IMG/VR virus record: IMGVR_UViG_3300018080_008436
Location: 412,249 to 476,248 of that record
From: a virus
DNA length: 64,000 bases
Direction: 5' to 3' (one strand)
Shown piece after piece: positions 14,371 to 23,945 of this stretch. Every line of letters begins with the position of its first letter. Position 1 is the stretch's first letter. The notes under the pieces are model-generated. The model did not search any database, was not told the DNA's origin, and saw only the letters and a program-made list of their open reading frames with translations. The position numbers and the translations under genes are program-made.

Positions 14371-17300
14371 TTAACGTTGGTCGTTGTCAATCAAGTTGTC
14401 ATTTAACAACTTGGAACCAATCGTAAACGCTCCAGCGATTTTGTCCTGGAAGCTAGGCTCCTGGGCAGGCTGTGATTGAATTACGATAGCTGGAAGACCA
14501 GTTCCAGCAGTTTTAACTTGCTGTTCAGTAGAAGCAGTTTTAACGGCCTTAACTGGGAACATAGTTTCCGCAACTGAAGCAATTTTATCAACTTCAAACT
14601 GAGCTAATGCAGTAACAACATTATCAAATGTGCTCTTATCAGAAGCAATTCTGTTGTTAGCGGCTAACCATGAAGCAGTACGAAGAGCTTCCTCTTTACG
14701 TGCTTCCTTGATTCTAGCAAGTTGTTCTTCTCTTTTCTGTTGTACCTGTTTGAGATACTTATCATTGATGCCAGGCATATCTGACTGAGTTTCCTTCTCA
14801 ACGCCCATATAAGCGTTATCGATAGGTACATCAGGCTTAGGTGCGTTAACGTCGATGTTATCTGGTCCTTCCTGTCCCATAGTAGCTTTTGCTCTAGGAA
14901 CGTCTGGATTTGCCATCTTTACATCGATGTTGTCAGCGCCTTCATGACCCAAAGAAGCATCGGCTCTAGGAACTCCAGCTTCAACATCACCCTCAACGGT
15001 GTCAACTTCTTTCATCTTTTTCGCTAATGCAAGCTGTCTCTGAGCCTCTTTGAGGTTTTTCTCAGCTTCAGCAATTACAGTACCTTTAATCTCATTATTG
15101 ATTGCAGGCATATCTGATTGAGTAGCTTTCTCAATTCCCATGTAGGAACTATCAACAGCTACGTCTGGCAGACCAGCAGGTGGATTAATGTTATCTGCGC
15201 CTTCATGGCCCATGGTAGCATTAGATCTAGGAACCTGAGGTTTGGCCATAGGAACGTCAATATTATCTGCTCCTTCATTCATCATAGTTGCCTTACTACG
15301 AGGTACTCCAGCTTCAACGTCTTTCTCAATAGTTTTGATGAGCTTAGGCTTACCTGCCAACTTAATGTTGGACTCAGCGCCAGAGCGTCTTACTCTTGAG
15401 GAATTCATTGCCAAAGCCTCTGCAAGTGCGTCGGTATCAAATGTTTCCATATCTTCTCCTTCTGGAACTTCTTCAGCTTCAAATGCAACGTCCTCTGCGA
15501 TGTCCTCTTCCAAGGCTTCATCACCAGTATTTTCAACAACTTCGAGGTTGTCTCCAGTGATGGTTACAGATTCAACTGCGACTTCTTCTGGTTCTTCAAT
15601 AATCTCATCAACCTCTACATCGACTGAGTCGAGTGGTTCGAGATCATCTCCGATTTCAACTTCTTCCAAGATAGCCTGAGCTTTCTTGGCTAAGTTTTCT
15701 TCTTTCTGAATGAACAATTCGTTCATTGTAGCGAGATCGTATTGGCTAAGTGCAATCTTTCCTTCTTTTGCTTCATCAGCAAAAGCTTGGACGTAAATGT
15801 TATCAGATTCTTCTTTAGCGAACTTCTTCTTAATGCAGTTGCAAATTGAAGTTGCTTGAACAACATCATGTCCTTTGCTCTTTTGATCTTCAATACATTC
15901 ATCCATTGGATCTACTTGCATTAAAGTGTCAGCCAATTTTTTCATTTGACGGACTTTGGTAAAACCAAGTCTCTTCAGTTCTTTGCATACGCATTCAGCC
16001 AATGGCTTATCTTTGCAAGGACCGAATCTAGCTACAGTGTTTCCACCATAAGTTCTAGCAATTCTTTCAACGCAGTTAGCAGTTGGGAACGTATCGGCGT
16101 TAGCCTGAGCAGTCTTCAACATTCCAACAACCTTAAGCTTAGAAGCGAACTTCCTTGCTTCTTCTTTGCATTCTGGGCAACTATTGTCAGGAGAAAGATC
16201 CCATTCAACTCTTAACAAGCCGTTTGAAGGATTCTTACTACTAACAATGAGGTTCTTCTCGAAAGAAGTTCCGCATTGTCCGCATTCGCATTTGGTGCGA
16301 CCATCGCCGCTTGCGATGACATCACATTTCTTATTTCCGCAAGCTGGGCAGACATCGCCATGGGCCTCTCTGTTAGCGGCAATACGAACAATAGAATCTT
16401 TATCAATTCTAGTTTGAGCGGCAACTGGAAGTGCTGGCATTTCTTCAGGCTCTTCAGGGCCTTCAACGTCTTCCATACCTTCTTCGCCAACGCTTTTGGT
16501 AGGTTTGATGATTCTAAATTCAATTTCTTTCTTAATGAGAGCTTCGTATTCGGCTCCGCAATTCTGGCAGTTACCGATAATTCCACCGTCATCTTCTTTA
16601 GTTACATCAACATCAGATGAACCACACTCTGGGCAAATGCTCCAAGGAGCTTGCTTTTCGCCAACAGTTGGGATCTCATCCTCTAACTCATCCTCATTAC
16701 CAGTGGTGAGAGCTTGAAGAGCAGGATCTTCTCCCATTGGAGGAGCGTCAAGACCTTCCTCAGGAGCGCCTGGAGCGGCGACTTCGCCTGCGGCCCCTGG
16801 CATTCCGCCACCCATTGGTGACTGAGCAGTTCTTTTCATCTTCTTATTATTATAGGCAACCTGATTAAGGTTTTCCATTTCAATATCAGCGTCAAGTCCG
16901 TCCTCAATGCCTTCTCCTACGAGATCGCCTTCAGGAACGATTTCTTCTTCAATTGGTGCTACTTCTTCGCCAATCGGAATTTCAACTGACTCTTCGCCAG
17001 CATCAGTCTGGACAGCGATTTGAATGGTATTACCATCAATAGTAACATTAGTGATAGAAGCAAGCTTCATATTTTCAGTTGCTAAAGCGCCTTTAGCAAA
17101 CTTAACGATATCTTTCTTGAAAGTGGCAGAAGTCTTTTGAGAACCAAGTTCTTCGAAATCGGTTTCAATTACGATGTCTGCTCCATCAAGTTTTTCAGGA
17201 TTAAGAATTTCTTCCTGAGCCTGGACTCGCTTTCTTGATTCCAAAGAAGCTAGAATTTCTTCTCTTTCAGCATCTCTTTTAGCCTTTTCGTTTTTAACGA

Positions 17301-17463
17301 CAGCTTTGGTTGATGCTTCTTTAGTTTCTTTCTTCTCTTCTTTTTCTTCGCATTCTTCATCCTCTTCGTCACACTCTTCTTCTCCAGCGACAGCTTGCTT
17401 CAGAGCATTTCTAAGTTCGTCCTTAACGTTAACTTTTGCTACTGTAGAGGCTTCAGCAGTTTT
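14371..17463 (-). CDS. Large scaffold-like virion protein; start broken at an A5 run
   Basis: The open frame is 1030 codons, but it has no ATG near its start: an in-frame TTG lies at 17242-17244, yet clearly coding sequence (TAEASTVAKVNVKDELRNAL) continues upstream to 17463. One base fewer in the A5 run at 17460-17464 would join the ATG at 17465-17467 to give MKTAEAS, leader-like; alternatively the frame is reached by -1 slippage from the protease gene. The body has three cysteine-rich zinc-ribbon-like segments (CPECGSSDVDV, CPACGNKKCDV, CPECKEEARKF), long acidic stretches, and repeats of VPR-x2-A-[ST]-[LM]-x2-EG-[AP]-DNI. Between protease and capsid genes, a scaffold or internal core role is likely. 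Confidence 0.75.
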   Translation of the reverse strand, partial: KTAEASTVAKVNVKDELRNALKQAVAGEEECDEEDEECEEKEEKKETKEASTKAVVKNEKAKRDAEREEILASLESRKRVQAQEEILNPEKLDGADIVIETDFEELGSQKTSATFKKDIVKFAKGALATENMKLASITNVTIDGNTIQIAVQTDAGEESVEIPIGEEVAPIEEEIVPEGDLVGEGIEDGLDADIEMENLNQVAYNNKKMKRTAQSPMGGGMPGAAGEVAAPGAPEEGLDAPPMGEDPALQALTTGNEDELEDEIPTVGEKQAPWSICPECGSSDVDVTKEDDGGIIGNCQNCGAEYEALIKKEIEFRIIKPTKSVGEEGMEDVEGPEEPEEMPALPVAAQTRIDKDSIVRIAANREAHGDVCPACGNKKCDVIASGDGRTKCECGQCGTSFEKNLIVSSKNPSNGLLRVEWDLSPDNSCPECKEEARKFASKLKVVGMLKTAQANADTFPTANCVERIARTYGGNTVARFGPCKDKPLAECVCKELKRLGFTKVRQMKKLADTLMQVDPMDECIEDQKSKGHDVVQATSICNCIKKKFAKEESDNIYVQAFADEAKEGKIALSQYDLATMNELFIQKEENLAKKAQAILEEVEIGDDLEPLDSVDVEVDEIIEEPEEVAVESVTITGDNLEVVENTGDEALEEDIAEDVAFEAEEVPEGEDMETFDTDALAEALAMNSSRVRRSGAESNIKLAGKPKLIKTIEKDVEAGVPRSKATMMNEGADNIDVPMAKPQVPRSNATMGHEGADNINPPAGLPDVAVDSSYMGIEKATQSDMPAINNEIKGTVIAEAEKNLKEAQRQLALAKKMKEVDTVEGDVEAGVPRADASLGHEGADNIDVKMANPDVPRAKATMGQEGPDNIDVNAPKPDVPIDNAYMGVEKETQSDMPGINDKYLKQVQQKREEQLARIKEARKEEALRTASWLAANNRIASDKSTFDNVVTALAQFEVDKIASVAETMFPVKAVKTASTEQQVKTAGTGLPAIVIQSQPAQEPSFQDKIAGAFTIGSKLLNDNLIDNDQR

Positions 17464-19940
17464 TCATCAACTTTCTTACTGATACTCTGTTCACCAAGTT
17501 CGCCATCTGAGAGAACATCAACAGCATCAATAATAGTATCTGGATTAATAGTGTCATCAGATGCAATTACTCTCAACTTGTTAACAAGACAGTGTTCGAC
17601 TTCAGTTGGGGAAGCAGTTGCAACTTTTACGTTTTTGGCGTTCCAATAGGATGATCGCTTCGAAAAAGAAGCAGATTCAGAAGATTGAGGTTCTTCTAAC
17701 AAAGATCCTGCTAATCTTACACGTTCCTTAGTGGTTGCAACGCAGTTGTTCGCAATTTCTTGCAATTCTTGTGGGGTTGCTCCAGTTTCAAGGGAAACCT
17801 CTGCAAACGCTTCAACGACAGCATCCATGTGTTCCTTAGCGGACTTAAATAGAGATGCATCTCTGTTGGCCTGACGTGCCCATGCAGGATCGACATTGTC
17901 TAACTGCTTCTGGGTGATTACTTCAGGCTCATTGTTGGTACGATAGCCTTCACTATCCAATTGTTTTTGGGTGACAGTATGTTTGTCCTCATCCTTACGG
18001 GGAGATACACCATTACTATCATTATCCAATTGTTTTTGGGTAATGACTTCAGGTTCGTCATCCTGTCTGGGGTTCAGCTTCAACTCGCTGTCATCCAACT
18101 GTTTCTCAGTGATAACTTCTTTTTCACCTTTTCTTGGACTCGCGTTATCATTGCTGTCCAGTTGTTTTTGTGTGATGACCTGCTGTTCTTCCCCAGTGCG
18201 ACCGTGATACAACTCGGATCTGTGATCTTCGAGTTGTTTCTGAGTGATCACTTCTGGAGTTGCAAGAACGGTATTGGCACCAGCCTCTTTAGTTTCTTTA
18301 CTCATTCTTTCTACTCCTTCTCTTGGATTTGTTTTGGCGAATAAATCTAAAAATTGATGAGCCGCTACTTTTGGCGACTCACTGATTAAATTCTTATCTT
18401 GATCTGACAGATCGTCATAGGTCCAAATTTGCATTCTGTCAGAGTTAGTGTCCTCCGCGACGATGATAAATGAATCGTCTCTATTTTTCACTGCGAGTTT
18501 TAAATTACCAATTTGCATTGATGGTACTTCTTTTATATACTCAAAAAAGCTTTGTTTTTCCTGCCACGAGTCAGATAAAACTTGCATAGCTTTTTCACGT
18601 TGTTTTTCTTTACTAGCTACGGTTCGTCTTTTTCCCATAGATTTAACTCCCGTTTTATTCATTTTATCGCACAGACTCGCGGCCTTTTGCAAAACAGAAG
18701 CTCCGAACTCATAATGATCTACGGCCTCATCTGCGACTCTCCTAATTAAATGTGAACTCTGGGCGGCTGGACGCATAGGTGCGGTAATAGGCATCTGCGG
18801 TGTATTTACTGGAGGTTGCCCTGGCGCTCCAGTTGTCGTTCCAACTTCCATCGCTTGTTCTGAAGCAACTGGCATTGGTGCGGCATCTCTTGGAGCCGTT
18901 TCCAATCCCCCTCCTGGTGTTGGTGGTACTTCCCCTGTTGGAGGCATACCTTCTTCTGGAGCGTTACCCTCGGTTCCAGGAACCTGAGATTCAACACTTC
19001 CATATCCAGCCCCTACTAATTCATCTGACCAAGTTTGTAGACTAGCAATAATATCTACTAAATCACTTGCAAATTCAACTTCAACTTGTTGTCGGTTCTT
19101 AATCAAGTTAACAGCAATGTTCTCTAATGTTTCAAGAACCTGATTAATCTGATCAATTTCTTCCTGACTTGCATTTTTCTCAAGTGCCGCAGTCTTAATC
19201 ATTCTAAGGTAATTCTCAACATTGGCAACTCTTGCAAGATAATCATCGTTTGGAATTATACCTTCAATATGGCAACTTGGGCAAGCAGGATCAACAACTC
19301 CACTTAACTCAATAAACTTGATCCCATAATTATGTTCAAATACTGGTTCGTCTTTGAATTCCTTCACTTCGCCAGTTCTAACGTTTCTGGCCCTACCAGT
19401 AAATTTTCTGCTCTTTCTATTTCTAATATGTTCGCAGTAATCTTCAGTTCTCTCAGCTTTGTTTTCGCAAATACTGCAAGTACTGTATTCAACTGAAGCA
19501 CCCATGGAGACTCCAGTCATATATCCTTGTTCAATACCGCGACAAATATGAGGATAAGCATCTCTATCTACAAAAGCTATTGTATAAACAGCATTATCAT
19601 CTTCGTTCCATTCGGCCCAGATGATCTTACCTTTAGCCTTTTCTATATCTTGATTTTCATGATTGGTAAAGAAAGGGACACCTTCGAAACTCTTATAAGC
19701 TTTAAGCAATTCTTCTTTCGAAAATGAATCACCATTACTATTAGGTTCGTCAGCTTTGATTGCTTTAGCCCTGAAAAATAAAGCATTTGGATGCTTTGTA
19801 ATTTCTGCTTGAACAATCTTTTCTTTCTCTGAACCAGGCTCTATCAAAACTCTGCCAGAGGCAGTTTTAATCATAACCTCGTCTTCCTTAGAAATTTGCT
19901 CTACAGGACAAGGTTCGGTTAAAGCAACTTTTATTAACAT
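17439..19940 (-). CDS. Prohead maturation protease with long C-terminal extension
   Basis: The protein has 833 residues. The N-terminal 225 form a herpes/HK97-type prohead serine protease: His94 in FFTNHEN and Ser145 in TGVSMGASVEYS, with the usual SNGDSFSKEELLKAYKSFEG in front and ELSGVVDPA behind. A cysteine insert (CSICENKAERTEDYCEH) could bind zinc. The rest is helical, then holds six copies of the [IV]TxKQL[DE] motif at about 550-690. It cleaves scaffold and capsid proteins during head maturation, and the extension may itself serve as scaffold. Two MIKTA-type sites (about 23-28 and 245-250) may be self-cleavage sites. AGGAAG precedes the ATG. Confidence 0.85.
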   Translation of the reverse strand: MLIKVALTEPCPVEQISKEDEVMIKTASGRVLIEPGSEKEKIVQAEITKHPNALFFRAKAIKADEPNSNGDSFSKEELLKAYKSFEGVPFFTNHENQDIEKAKGKIIWAEWNEDDNAVYTIAFVDRDAYPHICRGIEQGYMTGVSMGASVEYSTCSICENKAERTEDYCEHIRNRKSRKFTGRARNVRTGEVKEFKDEPVFEHNYGIKFIELSGVVDPACPSCHIEGIIPNDDYLARVANVENYLRMIKTAALEKNASQEEIDQINQVLETLENIAVNLIKNRQQVEVEFASDLVDIIASLQTWSDELVGAGYGSVESQVPGTEGNAPEEGMPPTGEVPPTPGGGLETAPRDAAPMPVASEQAMEVGTTTGAPGQPPVNTPQMPITAPMRPAAQSSHLIRRVADEAVDHYEFGASVLQKAASLCDKMNKTGVKSMGKRRTVASKEKQREKAMQVLSDSWQEKQSFFEYIKEVPSMQIGNLKLAVKNRDDSFIIVAEDTNSDRMQIWTYDDLSDQDKNLISESPKVAAHQFLDLFAKTNPREGVERMSKETKEAGANTVLATPEVITQKQLEDHRSELYHGRTGEEQQVITQKQLDSNDNASPRKGEKEVITEKQLDDSELKLNPRQDDEPEVITQKQLDNDSNGVSPRKDEDKHTVTQKQLDSEGYRTNNEPEVITQKQLDNVDPAWARQANRDASLFKSAKEHMDAVVEAFAEVSLETGATPQELQEIANNCVATTKERVRLAGSLLEEPQSSESASFSKRSSYWNAKNVKVATASPTEVEHCLVNKLRVIASDDTINPDTIIDAVDVLSDGELGEQSISKKVDEKLLKPLQ

Positions 19941-19941
19941 A

Positions 19942-22900
19942 TTATCTTCCTTTTCTAAGATTCTTCGAGAACTTCTTTGCTAACCTTAAGAGTTCTAAAG
20001 ATTCATGTGATTTTCCTTCATTGTCCAATTCTTGGGACAACTTTATGATGTTTTTAAGAGCGTCAGTCGATGCCTGTGGGCCATCATCATCGTCATCATC
20101 CACATCAAAATCTTCTTGAAGACCATCAAGAAGTCCAGGCAATGCAGGTGTTGCAGGTTGTTTTGCAGGAGGTTGCTCCCTTCTTTCCCCAGGTTGTTCT
20201 ACGACATCGACTTCTCTGTCAATAACAACCTCTGGCAAATCAGGTGTTACTTCTTCAGGACCTTCAGGACCTTCAGGAACAACCTCTTCAGCGCCATCAC
20301 CAACATCATTTATTTCGAAATCTTCTTGATCCAACAAATCTCCTTCATCAAGTACCTGTTCAAGCTCAAGTGCAACCTGATCCAACATATCTTGATCAAC
20401 ATCATGAACTCCTCTCATATAAGCGAGGTCTTCTGTGTTAATTCTAATCATTGCTTCGTCACCATATATCTCTTCGAAATATTTTCTCATGGTTTCATCA
20501 CTTCTGATTGTTCTGTATAACTTTCTTTGAGCAGGTGTTCTGGCATAGAATTCATATGCCAATTGATTTGAAGTTACATTGTCTGCTGGAGGTCTCTGGA
20601 ATACCAACGCAATTCTTTGAATATTCTTGTCCCCATTCTCATCCATAGATATCAGTGGAGTCTTGGTCCCTGGATCTGTAAGTCTCGTTCCTTTCTCAAC
20701 AAACTCAAAAGCCATTGTTTCAGTTATTTCTCCAACATCAAGAAATGCATCTAACAAACTATTATGAACTCCAAATTGACTCATTTCTTGTTTATCTTCA
20801 TCCCAAACAATACTAACAGCATTGCCAACATCTTCATCGGCACCTTTCTTTGTTCTCTTGCCATCAATTTGTTTTTGTCGTCTATAAACCTTTTCCATTT
20901 CATGAGCATAACTTCTTGCTTTCTTGGCTATGTCTTTTATTTCAGAATCAATTTGAATTTGTTCCCCATTTTCCCCTTCTTCAACATATGGTCTAAATGG
21001 CTCCAATTCTTTTATTTGTAAAGGTACATCTAATTGCCTTGCTCGAATAGCCCTTGTCATCATTGCTCTAACCTGACTTGGGAGAAACTTATTGGCATGT
21101 CCATTCTCATTAAGGAAGATTCGGCCCCTTTCTACAGAATCTTTATCTATCTGTTCTCTGGTGGTAATATTGTTCTCACCCATGAACTCAGCCAAAGTGT
21201 CTAAAGCATTTTTCTTATCGAAGAATTGCAATACTTTCTCCATAGGAGTTCTAACTGTATTCTCATTAAAGCATCTTGGGAAACCATTGGCATCCAAAAA
21301 TCGGACTACAGTTTCGGCAGTACCTTGACCAACATGAGCAAAGTTATTTGCCTCCATACACTCAGCAACCTTCTTTTTAACAACTCTGTCCAAAACTTTA
21401 ATCATTAATGGCTTTACATTACCCTTATTAAATAATGGAGTATAATTGTTAAACTCATCTTTGTGTTTCTTTCTCTTACCCCTACCACTAGCACTTCCAC
21501 CTGGGCCTTTGGGATCTCCACCAGCATTTAAGAAATCAACTACAACTTGCATTGAGTCTTCACTTATCTCTTCTATATTTCTAGAAGCCATAAATTCAGC
21601 AATTTCAGCAATAAGATTCTTCTCATTCTTCACATTTGATTTAATCTGAAGGGCTGAGTTTCTTAAAGCGCTACTAGGTTTAATGAATGCATGAGTCTCA
21701 CTCATTCTTTTGAAGTTCTTTCGCATAACATCAATACTTAATAACTTATCAATGTCTTCTTCTGCCAATTCTCTCTCTTCTTCTGTAGAGTCAGGGTCGC
21801 TAATAATATCTTTGCGGTTTTTGATTTTTTCTTCAATTATGTTTTCATAGAAAGCAAATATATGAGTGACTAACTTATTAAAGATTCTGTTCCCACTATA
21901 TCCATTAAGAGCGCCATCTTTAGAGAAGTTAAAGTTATCTAGGTTAAGAACTCCACCATTAGTAACCTGTTGTCTTGGATCTGGGTTATCTGCCTGTCGT
22001 TGACCTTCTTCCCATTCGTTCAGAGCTTCCTGCCTATCTTCAGAAACGCCACCAATTCCAGTTAGGAAATTAACAAATGTTCTAAAATCACTTGTAAAAT
22101 CAAACCCTGCTTGACCTGCTTGAGGGATTCCCCCAAGAAGTCTGTATCGGTATCTCTCTCCACCAGTTATATTTTGATCTTGGAGATAGGATCTCACATA
22201 ATGTAAAAGATCTTCATTGTATTGTTTGAACTCTTCCATTCCCATCATGTTAGCCAAAAGTTTCCTTAAACCATTTCTATTTAAGAACATTCTTGTTCCA
22301 TTTGGAGAAATGATCATGTTATTCTCAGCGGCTTGATTGTAATTAGCGAAAGAATAGATCTGACAATCAGGATCATTCATATAATTTGCGGGTAAAGTAG
22401 AATCTCTTTTAAGAAGACGATTGTCTACCATAGGACCAACAGCTTTTTTCTGGAAGAATCTTGGACCTTCTGTCTTCTTATCAAGATTATAAATAGTTCT
22501 ATAGTTAAAGATGTAGGAATAGTCATCCAATCCGAACTTCTGAATAAGAGGTGATGGACTCTCGGGATTGGTTAAGCTTTCCACTTGTTGTTCCTGAGTA
22601 ACATGATCTTCTCCTAGATCTTGGAACATATCAAGTTTATGAATTTTGAGATTCTTTTCTAATTCTTCATTCTCTCTGTTTGGAGCAGGGACTGGATAGG
22701 ATCTATGGAATGCTTGGAATTTCCCAAATGCGTCTGCGTAATACAAACCTGCTAGGTTAAGAACTTGATCTCCTTGTATCTTTTTCCCTCTAACTTTTGC
22801 AAATGCGGCATCCTTAGCTTTTCTTTTAGCCACTTCATCGGCGGCTTCCTGATCTTCATGTTTTGGATTTCTACGTTCTTCTTCTTGAATGTTTGGCAAT

Positions 22901-23859
22901 AACATTTGATAGAAGTGATCTTGAACCATCCCTTGAATTTGTCCAGATGACTTTTTGAGAAGTTGTATGATTGTTCCCATAGGGATATCTTCCCCATTTT
23001 CTGCATGGGGGTACATTCCCATAATACGCAATGCGTCACACAATCTACCGTTATCCTCTGGGGCCATTAAATAAGGCCCAACATAAATAGCATGAAGACC
23101 ATGATGTTTACTAAATCCGACATAAGTCTTAAAAATCTTTCTCATTTCTGCGGCACCAGCAGGATCAACTAATTCATCATCTTGACCCTCTTTCGCATCT
23201 CCATATCCATACTTTCTTTTATAGTATGCATATCTCTTCCTCTTCTCATCTTTGATGTCTTGTAATGCGCCTTCGAATGACGGGTTGTCTGCTATAAACT
23301 CTTTCAAGTCATCAGCTTCGTCTAGCATAATCGCTTCATATGGAACCCAAATATAATCGACTCTGTATCTAAGAGCGTCTGCGCCCATAGCTTCTTTAAT
23401 AATTACATCGATATTGAACGATTCTAGTTTCTTTTCTCTCTCTTCTTCCCTCTCTTCCTTTTTCTCTCTCTTGGCTTTCCAATCATTCACTTTCTGAGAA
23501 AGTCCATGGAGTTGTTTTGAGGTATAAGGTTTCAAGCTACTGGGGGTGGGGACTCCCCAAGTTTCTTTAGCATATTTAGCGGCTGAGTCTAAACTGTCGA
23601 AATATTTTCCACCAGCAGAGTAAGTAGCGGGTAGCTTTCTTACGCCTGCGAAGAATTTAGCTCTAGGAGCGTGTACTTTAGCTGGTCCAATAATACAATA
23701 GTATCCGTCACCATTTGGGGCTTGCCCTTCAAAACGGAAATAACTGCCTGGACCGACAACATCTTCAAACTGATCTTTGAGAAATTGGGTTTTATCAGTA
23801 TATTTCTCGCCCCACTTGATGTTTTTCTCAACGAGTTTTTCTTTGGATTCTTTGCGCAT
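19942..23859 (-). CDS. Giant 1305-residue head-cluster protein, unknown
   Basis: It starts after GGAG (MRKESKEKLVEKNIKWGEKYT) one base from the protease gene. The N-terminus has a compact domain with tyrosines and glycines (YFRFEGQAPNGDGYYCIIGPA), then a long helical charged part, a middle rich in asparagine and aromatic residues, and an acidic proline-rich segment with DDDDDD near the end, closing with a helix (NIIKLSQELDNEGKSHESLEL) that carries a leader-like IKLSQ. No catalytic motif is visible. Between portal and protease genes, an internal head or portal-associated protein is the best guess. Confidence 0.65.
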   Translation of the reverse strand: MRKESKEKLVEKNIKWGEKYTDKTQFLKDQFEDVVGPGSYFRFEGQAPNGDGYYCIIGPAKVHAPRAKFFAGVRKLPATYSAGGKYFDSLDSAAKYAKETWGVPTPSSLKPYTSKQLHGLSQKVNDWKAKREKKEEREEEREKKLESFNIDVIIKEAMGADALRYRVDYIWVPYEAIMLDEADDLKEFIADNPSFEGALQDIKDEKRKRYAYYKRKYGYGDAKEGQDDELVDPAGAAEMRKIFKTYVGFSKHHGLHAIYVGPYLMAPEDNGRLCDALRIMGMYPHAENGEDIPMGTIIQLLKKSSGQIQGMVQDHFYQMLLPNIQEEERRNPKHEDQEAADEVAKRKAKDAAFAKVRGKKIQGDQVLNLAGLYYADAFGKFQAFHRSYPVPAPNRENEELEKNLKIHKLDMFQDLGEDHVTQEQQVESLTNPESPSPLIQKFGLDDYSYIFNYRTIYNLDKKTEGPRFFQKKAVGPMVDNRLLKRDSTLPANYMNDPDCQIYSFANYNQAAENNMIISPNGTRMFLNRNGLRKLLANMMGMEEFKQYNEDLLHYVRSYLQDQNITGGERYRYRLLGGIPQAGQAGFDFTSDFRTFVNFLTGIGGVSEDRQEALNEWEEGQRQADNPDPRQQVTNGGVLNLDNFNFSKDGALNGYSGNRIFNKLVTHIFAFYENIIEEKIKNRKDIISDPDSTEEERELAEEDIDKLLSIDVMRKNFKRMSETHAFIKPSSALRNSALQIKSNVKNEKNLIAEIAEFMASRNIEEISEDSMQVVVDFLNAGGDPKGPGGSASGRGKRKKHKDEFNNYTPLFNKGNVKPLMIKVLDRVVKKKVAECMEANNFAHVGQGTAETVVRFLDANGFPRCFNENTVRTPMEKVLQFFDKKNALDTLAEFMGENNITTREQIDKDSVERGRIFLNENGHANKFLPSQVRAMMTRAIRARQLDVPLQIKELEPFRPYVEEGENGEQIQIDSEIKDIAKKARSYAHEMEKVYRRQKQIDGKRTKKGADEDVGNAVSIVWDEDKQEMSQFGVHNSLLDAFLDVGEITETMAFEFVEKGTRLTDPGTKTPLISMDENGDKNIQRIALVFQRPPADNVTSNQLAYEFYARTPAQRKLYRTIRSDETMRKYFEEIYGDEAMIRINTEDLAYMRGVHDVDQDMLDQVALELEQVLDEGDLLDQEDFEINDVGDGAEEVVPEGPEGPEEVTPDLPEVVIDREVDVVEQPGERREQPPAKQPATPALPGLLDGLQEDFDVDDDDDDGPQASTDALKNIIKLSQELDNEGKSHESLELLRLAKKFSKNLRKGR

Positions 23860-23945
23860 TTGGTAATCTCCAACAAAAAAGATCTATTATCATTTTTTCT
23901 CTTTTCTAAAAAAATGACACAGATCCCTTTTTTATGATAAAAATG

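Noticed and set aside
17245-17440. The TTG at 17242-17244 as real start of the scaffold-like protein
   Set aside because: Coding sequence in the same frame continues 73 codons upstream with typical composition and ends at the A5 run, and the TTG has no ribosome site.
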